The notes: a model not told the origin generated them from the letters alone. 64,000 nucleotides of DNA from Trichinella spiralis (GCA_000181795.3 CM012954.1:9541248-9605247), one strand, 5' to 3'. Positions 47,397 through 59,933 are shown, counted from the first letter of the stretch. Made by a program: numbers and translations.

Positions 47397-49689
47397 ATGT
47401 CTGTAGATGATACGATTTCAGCCAAACTTCAGCCAGAAAAAGAGATTCGCTATGACCGACAGTTACGTCTTTGGGGTGATCACGGACAAAATAAGTTGGA
47501 ATTGGCGAATGTTTGCCTTTTGAACGCAACCATCACAGGCTGCGAAATTTTAAAAAGTTTGGTTCTTCCTGGTATTGGATCTTTCACAATTTTTGACGGT
47601 GATGTTGTGCATCTGGACGATGGCAGCAGCAACTATTTTATAAATGCTACCAGTCACGGCGAATACAAAGCGAAGTTAGCATGCGAATCGTTGAATGTAT
47701 GTTTATTGTTGCAGTTTTCAATTATTTCCAATATTTTGCACGTATAAGTTATGTATTTATCAATATATTTTGGTCTTGTTCGTCATCTTTTTTCAAGCAC
47801 TTGTTATTTGCAGGAGTTGAATCCAGATGTTATTGGCAGGTATGTAGCCGAATGTCCGAAACGTATTTTTGCTACCAACCGTGCTGCATTCGACGGATTT
47901 TCACTTGTAATCGGTACAGCCCTGGGCGAGAAGTTCGCTTTGGAACTAAGTGATAGACTCTGGCACCATGGCATTCCTCTGATTGTTTGCAAAACCAATG
48001 GTCTGGTTGGCATGATTCGACTGGTCGTTAAGGAACACTGCATTTTCCAATCGCACCAAGAGTTTCCAATTCCAGATTTAATGTTAGATTATGCCACTCC
48101 AGAACTACATGAATATGTCGAGTCTATCGATTTTTCTTCACTAACGCATGCAGAGTTGAAGCACATGCCAAACTTAATATGGATCATCAAAGCACTCCAC
48201 TGTTGGCGCCTCGAAATTGGTAATCCGAATGCATTCCCTTCTTCATTTCAAGAAAATTGCGTTATTAAGGTAATTTATTTTACTTTTTTTGATAAGCTAC
48301 CAGTATTTTCAGAACGGCTCGTCGTAAATTGCTCTTGAGCATTTTCAATTTACAGTATAACTGCAATTTGTCATTTGTTTTTTTTGTACTTTGAAAAAGT
48401 GAAAACTTTTAATATTATTGAACACATTTGTGAGCTTCGATTTAATTTTTTTAGATAATGTGAATTTTAAATAATGGTTTAAAATAATGAATAAATTTAA
48501 ATAATAGTGGAGTAATATTGCGAATAAATGGAAGAATTGAATTTGACGCGTTTGAAATGAAGAAAGAAGTAGTCGGTTGAAATAAATCAGTTTGAAGTGT
48601 TTTCAGTATGTTTTGGAAATTTATTCTTAATTATCAAACTGTAGCAGTTTTCAAATAGCGTCCGTTTGATATGTTTATAACGTGATGAAATATAATTGTT
48701 TTTCTTTAAGTGATATTGTATAATTTAGTCAACATTTGAAAAATATCTGAGGAAGATTTGTCCCGATAATTTACTTTTTGACTCCATTTTTGTGTCAGCA
48801 AGACGTGCAATTGGTATATATTTGCACAAATATCAGATGCCGTATCACGTGTCGCAAGTTTTGAAGGACCCGTCGGCACAGCATGTGAACCACGAGAGTG
48901 GAACGTTCTGGATCCTAGCCCATGCTGTGAACCAGTTTGTCAATAACGAAGGGGCCGGACGGCTGCCGATGAGTGGCGTTCTGCCGGATATGGAATCGGA
49001 CACGAATCGTTTTGTCACGTTGCAGAATATTTTTGCCAAACAAGCTGACAAAGATGCGGCAATAGTTCACGGCTATGTGGAGAAGACGGTCGAAGCGTTG
49101 GCGATGAGCCATCGACAGAGTCGTTTCAGGTCGATCAGTTTGAAAAATACGAAGCATTTTTGCAAGAATGCATCTTCCATTCGCGTGATTCACGGACGTT
49201 CTCTGTTCGATGAGTATCGGCCAGGCAAGTTTGCATATACATATACGTATGTATATGGATATGTATATATTTGAAAAATTAAATTGTTCAGAATCGGCCG
49301 AAGTGAACGTGATGAGAAACGAGTTGCAAGCTAGTGGTCGTCACTTCAGCTGGTATGTGCTGCTGAGAGCCGTGGACCGCTTCCATGCAGAAAACGACCG
49401 ATATCCGGGCAGCGGCACCACACAGCAGCAATTCGACTGGGACAAAGTCGAGTTGGGGAAAATTGTCGACGGCATATTGGAATCGTATGATTTGCCGAAA
49501 CTCATCAAATCGAGTTCTGTCGACGAGATCTGCCGCTATGGCGGCGTGGAATTGCACTGCACTGCTTCGGTCATTGCCGGCATGGCAGCCCATGAGGCGG
49601 TGAAACTGCTCACCGGTCAGTACGTGCCTTTGGTGAACACCTTCGTTTACGACGGCATCGGCAACGATGGTCGCGCCTTCGAGCTCTGA
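47397..49689 (+). CDS. NAE1: NEDD8-activating enzyme E1 regulatory subunit (APPBP1/ULA1)
   Basis: Four exons (47397-47696, 47814-48269, 48729-49224, 49292-49689) encode 549 residues (human 534). With UBA3 it forms the E1 that activates NEDD8 for cullin modification. The N-terminal adenylation-like fold shows [39 protein letters not shown] and [18 protein letters not shown]. The middle has [13 protein letters not shown] and the C-terminus has [37 protein letters not shown] and [15 protein letters not shown]. As in other NAE1 proteins no catalytic cysteine domain is evident. Intron 3 begins CCAG|GCAAGT, a GC-AG intron; only this boundary keeps the frame. Exon 3 was placed at 48729 because frame and homology run through there without a stop. 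Confidence 0.95.
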
Positions 49690-49708
49690 TTTCTTTTCAA
49701 GTATTATT

Positions 49709-49709
49709 T

Positions 49710-49740
<31 letters not shown>

Positions 49741-49743
49741 TTT
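49709..49743. repeat. (TTTA)n microsatellite
   Basis: About eight TTTA units, 20 nt after the NAE1 stop. The remainder of 49690-50510 is AT-rich 3' flank between convergent genes with no gene seen. Confidence 0.85.
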
Positions 49744-50510
49744 TTCTCTTTAAACTTGGGAAGTTAGTGAATCATCATCAAAATCGATATGGTTCAAATA
49801 TCGATGATTTGCGTGTTCAAATATTCATTGCGTGAAATTGAAAATTGCATTTAATTGCGATTTTCTTTTCTTGTTTATTGAAATCAGTTGTCTACATTTT
49901 GCTAATTACTTTTTCTGAATTATGCGTGAAAACGAAGTGAAGAAACACAAGCTTTGAAACGCGCTCAGCATTTTTTTTGGTGAAAGTTTCGTTGTGTCAA
50001 GAGGAACATGTAGTTAGTGTTTTTGATTGAGAACAGGAAAAAAACATCATTTTATTTACTTCATTCAACTTTCTCGTACTGTTCGATAATCAAATTAATT
50101 CTCTTTTTTGTCGAATAAATATTCGGTTAATATAGGAGGAAATTATAATTTTATCACATGTCGAAAAAGATCATTTGCATAAGTTGAATTTGAAAACTGT
50201 TTGGTGAATTGTCTATTGTAGAACTGGTGAATTAATTTTCCAATACACAATAATTTTTCTTCGTGCATTGTTGAGCTGTTTCATATATACAGAGAGATTG
50301 AGTTAAATTTTTCTTTAATGAAACAAAAATAAATGGACATATAATAGGAAAATAAAAAAGTATTTTTATTGGAATTTGAACATTTCAACTTTGGTAACTT
50401 TAGCATGTTTTTTGTCCTTTTTTAATTTGTGAAAGATCAAGTGAGAAGAATGTTAAACGTCAATTAGTTGCATGCTTGTTTTTATGTGTATGTATTTCTG
50501 CTTGATGAAT

Positions 50511-52690
50511 TCAACCTGCAATACTGGCCACGCCCAAACCCAGAGAGGTGAGTGAAAGTATTACACGTAGACCTGTATAAATGTGACCCGGACTACCGGC
50601 TTTCAAGTTGTCAAAGAACACCCTGACCGCTCGGACAATTTTCGATGCTCTGGACATATCCGATTTTGAAAGTACCTTGTTGATGGAGTCGACGAAAAAT
50701 TTCAAATCCAAAATCTGCCATTTCAAACGCATGGGATTGGTATCCGGGTTCAGTTTGATCTTTCCGATACCTTTGTATTTGGGATCATTGTACTCGATGG
50801 TCAGTGCCTCTATCCAAGCGTTGTCTGTATTTCGATTGTCAGCCACGAAACCTCGATACAGCTGCAAAATTGATGAATTCAATTAAAATTCTCCAACAAA
50901 ACAAATAGAAAAATCAGACGGATACTTATTCTCTTTTCGAATTTAGTTAGTTCTCATTGTTGTTGGAAAATTCTGGAATTTTATTGTATTTTATTTTCGT
51001 TAATTCAACAGTGGTTGATGGAAATCGATTAATTAATTATCTTTGAACAAAAGTAAAAATACCATTGGAATCATACCTCAACTTTATGTTTAAATGTCTT
51101 TTCCAGCAAATATGTTGCGTGTCTGGGATCGTAAAATTTGCTCAGCTCTTTCAATAATAGGTCGTAAAGTTTTGGTGGAATGAATGTAAATTCTGTACTG
51201 TCAACAAAATCCTATAAAAAATATTCAAATTTGAAGAGAATATATATATATATTTATTTATTTATGTGCTATGACAAATACTTCAGGAAAGCTGACTAAT
51301 TCATCGGGATTTTCCGGCTCGACGACAATATATTCTCTTACTGACTGTCCTCTGAAAGGAATGTGTTGAAAAATTGACTGACAGAAAATGGAAAAAAGTT
51401 TCCATCAACCTGCTTATCAGAATTTGTACCAAATAATTGGGACCATATCGACGCAGAACCCCTCGACCCGTTACGCCGGTTCTGCCATTCGGATTCAACG
51501 GATACTTTCCGTTCAGGGCGTATGATTTGTGTTTCCCGCTGATATGCTTCTTCAAACGACGACGATCAACATTATTGTCGTAGTCGTTGAAACGGGGCTC
51601 AAAGTTGGGATCTCTGAAGTGAAATTTTAATATTTGATCACTTTGTTCAACAGGGAAACAATTATAAACATGAAATTTCAATTCAACTCTATATCCGGAT
51701 CACAGGTCACATCTTTGGGACATTCTGCAGTGTAAGCAACGGGTTTGTAGCCGGGAAAATCTACCGACCAACTGCGATACATTTTTGGGACGTGGCCACG
51801 TTCAATCTGATAAGGAAAAAAATTTTTTTTTATTTGTCACTTTAAAATTCTGACGTTCATCAAATTCTCACCGTTGTATTGTAATAATATTTTTCATAAC
51901 TGATGCTACTTTGGCATATCTTCGCAAAAATCTGCAAATCTCAAGTTCAATTTAAGCATTTTACTTAAAGAAACGAAATGTATATATTTGTTTATTTATT
52001 TATTTATTTATTTATTGAACTTGCTTTTCTTTTTGTTAAAATTGTTGTGCGTGTGAAGTGTGTATTATTATTACATATGTGAATTTGTATTCGGCCTGAA
52101 AATTCCATTTCAGTTTTAGTTTAATTATTCACTTGAAACAATTCACTTTCATTGAATGAGATTTGATATTTTTGTTTACTTTTCAATTCAAGTAAACAAG
52201 TGATTAATATTAATAAGGTTTAGCTGAAAAGTAAATTTCAACAGATTGTTGAACATATAATGATATAAATAGATTAATATAAATGAAATTGTTCAACTGA
52301 GAAAACTTCAAATGCAGAAAAGAAAGTAAAAGAAAATTAGTCGCTAAATGATGATAATTATTAATAATCATCATTTCAATACAAACAAACAGATACGAAA
52401 CAGAAATTCCCTTTTGAAGTGATGTTCGAAAATTTTAATAAATATGGTACTTATTTTAATAAATAATTGACCAGTTGATTGTCATTCAAACTGCTAAAAT
52501 GAAAAATTTTATTATTTTCCAGTGCAATTGTTTCAAAATATAAGTGAAAATTTTCCTTGTCATTTTTTTCAAGCAACCAAAAAAGCATTATATTAATGGT
52601 GAAATTTATTATTTTTTTAATTAAATATGAATTTGAAATTTTTTCACTTACCAAAGTAGAGATGATGAATGTTAGATAGCACCGGAGCAT
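50511..52690 (-). CDS. Secreted NUDT9-like protein without a Nudix box
   Basis: Seven exons (52690-52652, 51931-51872, 51806-51688, 51613-51410, 51351-51282, 51211-51077, 50861-50511) encode 325 residues. NUDT9 is an ADP-ribose pyrophosphatase, related to the C-terminal domain of TRPM2. NUDT9-like here: IERGHVP, GYKPVAYTAECP, PLNPNGRTGVTGRGVLRRYG, and YRGFVADNRNTDNAWIEAL. Where NUDT9 has PGG...PGE and REF.EEA there is only SFPEDFVDSTEFTFIPPK and LLLKELSKF, so the metal-binding Nudix box is gone. The introns are too short and AT-rich to hide it. The N-terminus MLRCYLTFIISTLIFAKIC looks like a signal peptide. The C-terminus ends hydrophobic (LRVILSLTSLGLGVASIAG) after small residues, as in GPI-anchored proteins. 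Likely extracellular and catalytically inactive; its function is unknown. Confidence 0.82.
51991..52016. repeat. (TTTA)n microsatellite
   Basis: About six TTTA units inside intron 1 of the NUDT9-like gene. Confidence 0.85.
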
Positions 52691-55600
52691 AGTGATGATG
52701 AATTATGATTGAATGTCGTCGTCCACTTTTGCATCTGCCATTTGTACGCTTATGCATCAGAATTTAATTACATCATTGCTTGTGACGCGAATGTTTAATT
52801 AGAAAACAAATCAACTGTTAGCTTGTTGTTGCTGGATTTGAGGGTCTTTTTATTCAGCAGATTGTGGTTAAACAGTTCAACGTTCAGCAGTACAAATCAC
52901 TGTCATTAAGCTATTAATTCGCCGGCTTGTTTGCCACTTGCGGAGAAGCAAGCTTTTACAGATTTGCGCGTTTCGTCATTTTGTTACGTTGCGTTACAAG
53001 CAAGTTTGTTTATTCAGCATTGAATGGAATTTTGTAGTATTTTTTGTGGTATGCATATTTTGCATTGTTCGTGCAATTGCAGTTGCCTGAAATATTTGTC
53101 CAAGTGTTTTGATATTGTTCTCTCTTTTTCTCCAGTGTTTTACTATATACTACAATCGTTCTCGCATTCAATTGGTTACTGTAAAAAAACAGAAAGTAAA
53201 AGAAAATAAAGCGACACCAACTAACTGTAGATATGCTTCAGCGGAAATTTTTATTCGTATTTTTTTTATTCATCATTTCATCATTAGCATTGCTAATAAT
53301 GTGACCATTTATTCCATGTCTACAATGAAGCATGTGTACAGTTTTTACGTCATTATTTATGAAAAAATTCTTTTTCAATTATTGAAAAAGGCTTTGAAAT
53401 TTTTTTTGTTTACTATGCTTCGTAAATATAATTATCTGAACATTTTTTCTGTTAAATATTTTTCTATTTTATTTTTTTTAGTTAATGATGATAATAATTG
53501 TTGTGATTATTATTTGTGCATTATAAAATCAGAAAATGTTGCTTGATTGGAAAAGATTGCAATTAGCAAAAAAAATTACACCATAATCAAACTGCGGCTG
53601 TACATTTTTGATATTTCATGCCAGAATTTGTTGAGCAGTTTACTTGAAATTTTATTCAACAGTTGCAAATTGATCACAAAATTTCCCCACTTTTCAAAAG
53701 CTGATTTAATTTTAATATACCATTGTTTTTTTTTCCGGATCCATTATACTGATTGATCTATTTTTTCAGTGCATCCTTTTTTTATTTCATAAATTAGTTA
53801 TGTTAATCAGAGGATTAGTTTGTACCGGTTAGTAATGTGTTCTTAACAGCTGTTCATGTTAGCGTTATCCGTGTCTTGCATGAGCCATTATTCAGCTAAC
53901 TGACCAATTATCTCAGGAAATTATACAATTTAAATATGCAAGTATTTAAATATTTAAGTCCACAAATTTTGTCTTCTATCTTTCTTTTTTCTTAATAAAT
54001 GACTTCTCGTAAAATTGTATTATTTATTTACATTATTTTCAAATAAACGTCTGTTTTTGTTGCTGTTAATTATCAATAATAACTGAGAACGGTAATTGTT
54101 TTTTGAAGTTAAAAAATGCACGTTTGCAGAATTTTATTTTTCACCGTCACTTGTTTACTTTCTAAAATATGATCCGTGTTATTTGGCTAGGGTAGAATAA
54201 TTGCATCCAAATGTATCGTAATTTTTACGTTTGCATTTAACAGATATTGTTTTCTTTTGTGAAAAATTTGCACACAACCGTGATTTTGCAAAGAAAATAT
54301 CGTTGCTGAAGATTAAATTTGATTAAATTTGGGATGTAGGGGGGGGGAGGTGAGGGATGGGGAATTCTTCTCTAAAGTGCAAATGAATTATTTGTTTGAA
54401 ATGTAAAACAAAAAAAATAAGTAAATAAATAAGCATAAATATTTATGTATATACGCATATTTTTGTTTTGTTGTTGTTGAAAGTTTTCTAGGCAATAATT
54501 TGAAAACCATACCTGACATTTGTGTGCGATTTTGCGCAGTATGTTGCCTTGGGCTAATATGAAAGTGAAGATTTATGTGTAAGTGAAATTTAGTGATCAT
54601 AGTTCAAACTGTTTTGTCAGCTTTTGCAAAATTACTGGAATTTGGTTTTGTTTTTGTGGTGCAAGGTGGAAAATGGAAGGTCAAAAGATGAACATTTCTG
54701 TTGATCAGCGAAAAAATTCCATGATTTTATCACGTTGTAATTGATGATTTGGAAAACAATTATGAAAAATAACCCAATAACAATGAAAATTTTTCAAAAA
54801 TGGATAATATGTTTAATAGGCATTGGGTTTTGTAACTATATAAGTTCATCAATTTTCATGATATTAATTAACTTTTCTATTTTTCATTACTATATCATAC
54901 TGACTTTCACTTTCATTTATTCATTTCATCAAACTTTTTATACTGACCAACAGATGATGATAATAGCACATTTGAGAATATCAACCTGTGAGGTGTATTT
55001 CTTTTATAATTTAAAATTGCATAGGATAATTGTCAGTAGAATTGGTTTCAAAATTTGGAATTTTCAGTTGAAGAATGATTTCGAAAAATATTATTCAATC
55101 GTAAAATTAAAATGTCAACGTTTTAATGATGAATTGATCTAAAGATTTTACAATTCTTATTGACATTTCTAAAAGAACCTGTCTTAATTACTTTTAGTTA
55201 TTTATGCAAAGTTGTAATCTGTTGAAAATGCTGCACGTATTGGAAAAATGGCTTTGCAACAGCATTGAAAGAATGCTGTTTCATGTCGAGACAAATCTCA
55301 ACAATCTGCCGAATATAAAATACATATTTTCTTAATGAATGTCGTTTTCAAGCAAAGAAAAGTTCACATCAAGCACAACAGTGGCATAAAATCAATTTTT
55401 TTTCACCTTTGCAACAGTGCAATGTTTTGGTTACGGTATCATTAAAGAAATGCATGTTTGTATCGATAGTAATTTTTTGTCCAGCGACGTGTGGAAATTT
55501 GTTTTCCAAATTGGAAGTAATCGATATTTTTTCAAAGCGTTAATTTTGTTCAATGTTCCATTCTTACGTAATGATTGAATCGAAGAGAAAATTAGTGGAG

Positions 55601-56044
55601 AGTCAAAGTCGGGAAAAGAGGAAGCTGAGAGTTGGTTGATGGCTAATTTTCGATTTTCACTCGGCAACTCATTTGCTTTTGTTGCAAGCTTATTTTGCAA
55701 ATCCGGTTGGTCATTTTCCAGTTTAAACGTGTTCCATTTTTACAAAGTGTTCTTATAAGTGAATCGTTTGTGTTGTTGTTGTTGTTGCTGCTATTGCTAT
55801 TGCATTTGGTGTGCAACTAGTTGGTTACCCAGTCGTTTGTGCTTGACTAGTTTGGTTTGCTCGGGTCATCAAATAGGTCAGCAGAGAAAGCATTTTTCAC
55901 CGTCACCGTCATTGGCATTATTATTATGATTATTACTATCTTTGTTGCTATTATGTCATGGTGTAGCTGGACCGGCTGGTCAGTGGTCAGCTTGGGATAG
56001 AGTAGCAACTGCGACGACATTCATCAGCTAAACTGTCTTGCAAC
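52691..56044. other. Divergent intergenic region, NUDT9-like and NCX
   Basis: 3.35 kb between two outward-facing genes. It holds a G-rich tract at 54331-54362 (four G-runs), three open frames that I cannot assign (plus strand 53109-53546 and 54744-55142; minus strand about 55431-55740), and a TTG/CTG-rich stretch at about 55772-55795 just before the exchanger, which may be 5' UTR. Confidence 0.5.
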
Positions 56045-59000
56045 ATGTTGCAGTACAACAACGGAACAACGGCACTTATTTTCGTCGAAAATGCCTACCC
56101 ATGTTCTGACCGAGGACTTTTGCTGCCGTTGATCGACGAAAGCCGATGGCCAACGGCTACACGAGCTTTTCTTTATCTGATCGGCTTGTTGTACTCTTTT
56201 GTGGGCGTGGCAATTTTGGCCGATTCGTTCATGTGCGCCGTCGAGCGCATCACCAGCACCAAGAGGACGTTGAAATTGCAGACCGCCATCGACGAAGAAA
56301 CTGGATCCGTTCTGGAACAGTACCAAGAAGTTTTAATTTGGAATCCAACCGTGGCCAATCTCACCCTGATGGCGTTGGGCAGCAGTGCACCGGAAATTCT
56401 CTTGTCCATCATTGAAATTATAGGTGAGCATTTCAGCAGCGTAGAATTGAACAAATTTTGTAATTTAATTTATCTTCATGATAAATACGAAATCAAATTT
56501 TCTATTTAAATTTATCGATCAGTTTTGCATGGCGTTGTCGTTTCATCATCTCATTCATTCACACAACAAGTAGAGATGATCATTTTAAACAGTGTAGCTG
56601 TTTCATGTGTATTTTGCACGGTGTTTTTTACATTCTCAGCTAACGAGAACAAAAAAAACAAAAATTAATTTCATTTTAATATATTCATACATTCCGTTAG
56701 ATTGTTGACAAATTTGTAATTAAAATATTCTGTTTTGTCTTTCTGTAAAACTAGTTAGTTCTTAGATGATCAAGTTGTACATATTAATTATGACAAGTGT
56801 TGGTCGCGCAATTATTACCGAAGGATACATATAATGAATATAACATTCTTACTGGCAGAGCAATGTACTTTTATTAATTGTGTAAATTTTTTCAATGAAA
56901 GTTTGTTTCATGATAATAGAAGCGTCAGTTAATTTGTTGTATACATTTCAATTCAAGTCATTTTGTTAACTTTTTCATTCAAACAATACAATACAATACA
57001 ATAGTAATGTTAATTCAATAATTCACCTTTGTTTTGATGCAGTGCTTATTGTCACTTTCAGGCAATGGATTTAAAGCCGGCGATCTTGGTCCTGGAACCA
57101 TAGTCGGCTCGGCTGCGTTCAACTTGTTCATCATAACGGCCGTTTGTATTCTGTCGGTCGGATGTAATTCGAAAAAGCGTATCGAAGATTTCCAAGTGTT
57201 CTGCGTCACCACCGGCTGGAGTGTGTTCGCCTACATCTGGTTGATTATTGTTCTGGTGCTGGTATCGCCGAACCGAATCGAAGTGTGGGAAGGCCTGTTG
57301 ACGTTGTTGTTTTTCGGCGCGTTGCTTTTGCACGCCTATCTGGTCAGCAAGAAACTCTGCTCCGGGGGGCGTGGTCGGGGCCGCCCGACCACGGAACGAG
57401 ACCGCACGCCGAAAGCGTTGCGTGAGTTGAACCGACGGAGCTGGACCGGACCCGCGCTCAACGGCAAGGAAAAACTGTTGGACGTGGTCGAGCAGAACAG
57501 GGTCGACAGATTGTCCCGTGAACTGCGACGCAAATATCCGCACTTGACCGACGACAGTCTGGCTGAGGTGGTGGCCAAGCAGATCGAGAAAGAAGCGCCC
57601 CACGATCATCTCTGGTACAGGATAATGGCCGTGCGTAGACTTGCTTCGTCTATGCGTAGCCGTGTGCGAGCGAAGCCGGTCAGCGAGCAAGTCTGCCAAA
57701 AATTGGAGACCCTCTCCAGGACAGGCATGCTTCGACGAACGCAAACTGAAACTGGTGAGCTGTAGTAGTAGTAGTAGTAGTAGTTTTGTCATTCACATAT
57801 ATCCCAAGCAACATTATTCATATAATAATAAATTTGTGATGGTTTTAAAAGGTGTTCGATCAGTAACGAATGTGGAATTTGCCGCCAACGCATACGCCGT
57901 CGATCCAACCGGTGAGAGGAGGGTACGTTTGAAAGTGGTGCGCCGGGGTTCAGCTCGCAAGCAGTTGGTTTTCAACTATCGAACCATGAGCGGCTCTGCT
58001 GTACAAGATGTGCATTTCTTGAAAAAATCCGAAACGGTCGTTTTCGCCCCACAAGAGCGCGAAAAAACCATCCGCATTGAAGTGTGCAATCCAGCCCAGT
58101 GGCGCCCGGGTATCACATTTTGGGTAAAGCTGGAACTGATCCCCGGAGACAAGGACGATCGAATTACTCTTGGTCTAGCCAGCGCGGCTAAGATAATTTA
58201 TCCCAAAGCTGCCGTCGGCGAAAGTGTGGAATTTGCCATTTCAGATTTGCGTGTGGGCGAAAATGAAGGCTTTGCCAGGATACCAATTTCACGCCGTGCA
58301 TCGCTGTCGACGGATCCACGTTCCGTTTTTGTAATGACGACGATGTTTGTTTGTTTATTTCACACTGATCGGTGGTTTGCTTTGTTCGCAGAGCTCAGCT
58401 TCTGTCGAATGGAAAACAGAAAATGGCACAGCTAAACAAGGCGAAGATTTTGTCGGCGAAAAAGGCGAACTGATCCTGGAGCCGGGCGTTGTGGAAGCTT
58501 ACATCGACATTCCCATTGTTAACGATTATGAACCGGAAAAAGACGAAACGTTCACTGTCAAACTGTTACCAGGTAAAGCTTCTCTCGGCGCTTGTCAATC
58601 CATCGTGGTTACCATTGTCAACGATGACAACATTTCTCGGTAATTTTTTGAAATTGTTGAACTTGAATTTTATTTATAAAAAAGGACTTACTGTAACTGT
58701 AGATATTATGCGAAATTTGAGGAGAAAGTTCGTCAGTCGTTGTTGACATGCAAGTTGGAAAGTTCCACTTGGAAGGAGCAATTTTTGAAGGCGGTGAGCG
58801 TGAACGGCGGCGAAACGTCGGACGCTTCGATGGTCGACTGTTTCGCACACATCATCGCGTTCCCGTGGAAAGTGATCGCCGCCTTCGTTCCACCGACGAC
58901 AATTTTCGGCGGCTGGTTAGCTTTCATCGTCGCACTAGCGTTAATCGGCTTATTGACAGCTATAATTGGTGATCTGGCGGCAATATTTGGTTGTTTAGTT

Positions 59001-59512
59001 GGTTTGAAAGATTCAGTGACTGCGATCACTTTTGTCGCCCTTGGCACCAGTTTGCCGGATACGTTTGCCAGTAGACTTGCTGCATTGCAGGTACTTTATG
59101 AAAAGAAATGTCTTTTTTTGTGAAAACAAATAGACAAATAAACAATGTGTGTCTGTTTAAGGATAAAACCGCTGACAACGCGATAGGGAATATAAATGGA
59201 AGCAATTCGGTGAATGTGTTTCTCGGACTCGGCTTGCCTTGGTTCATTGCTTCGGTTTATTGGGCTGCCCGTGGTGAAGCGTTCGTGGTTCACAGCGGTG
59301 ATGTCGGCTTTTCGGTTACCATCTACACCGTGTTGTCGTTAATTTGCATTGTGATGATGATGCTCAGGCGTTTCTTGCCAGCGCTGGGCGAAGCAGAGCT
59401 CGGCGGTCCGACAATACCCAAGTGGATATGCAGCGTGACGTTGATATTGTTCTGGTTTCTCTACATCCTACTGTCAGCATTGCAAGCATACGGTCATATA
59501 TCATCTTTTTGA
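56045..59512 (+). CDS. NCX: Na+/Ca2+ exchanger of the NCX/SLC8 family
   Basis: Six exons (56045-56423, 57062-57754, 57852-58330, 58392-58639, 58703-59090, 59162-59512) encode 845 residues. The alpha-1 repeat is [20 protein letters not shown] with [15 protein letters not shown]; the alpha-2 repeat is [19 protein letters not shown] with [15 protein letters not shown]. Membrane segments flank a large cytoplasmic loop. The exchanger moves Ca2+ out against Na+ influx at the plasma membrane. The loop holds two Calx-beta-like units. The second is well formed ([30 protein letters not shown]). The first keeps the fold ([14 protein letters not shown]) but lacks the acidic Ca2+ ligands. Residues about 230-330 of the loop are Arg/Glu-rich. 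No cleavable signal peptide is evident, unlike vertebrate NCX1. A (GTA)n run sits immediately inside intron 2. Confidence 0.95.
57762..57783. repeat. (GTA)n microsatellite in NCX intron 2
   Basis: Seven GTA units start a few bases after the donor of exon 2, giving consecutive in-frame TAG stops if the intron were retained. Confidence 0.9.
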
Positions 59513-59933
59513 ATATTTTATTTTTTACATATCAAGGTAATTAATTGATTAATTGGCTCGTGAATTGTTGGCATTTTTGTTGCGCGAACTGTGACCAACT
59601 ACGATATTGGTTGGTTGCAGTTGATGTTTGCAAAATTTTCAATCTTTTCGCACTTCTTGCAGTGATTCTGAGCAAAACTTATAATTTTACCTAATAACTG
59701 TCCCGAAAATGAAACTTTAATTAGTTTTTTTTTATTTTTAAATTCATATGCATTTTTAGTTTTTATCATTTTGAGTTGATTGATGGAACATGTGAAGAAG
59801 AATTTATGTTCTTTCTCACATTCAATTATATATACATATATTTATATATTTATTTATTATTCTCAACTTGCTTTTTGAGTGGAATGCTCAGCTAAATATA
59901 GAATTGTCTGCCAGAACTATTTAATAACTTGTC

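Noticed and set aside
48270..48600. Extra NAE1 exon near 48509-48570 ([15 protein letters not shown])
   Set aside because: Its acceptor is weak and its phase does not fit. The exon starting at 48729 fits both phase and homology and leaves no gap.
50862..51076. Missing Nudix-box exon hidden in the largest late intron of the NUDT9-like gene
   Set aside because: Read on the minus strand, this 215-nt intron is stop-rich and AT-rich with no Gly-rich or acidic coding segment.
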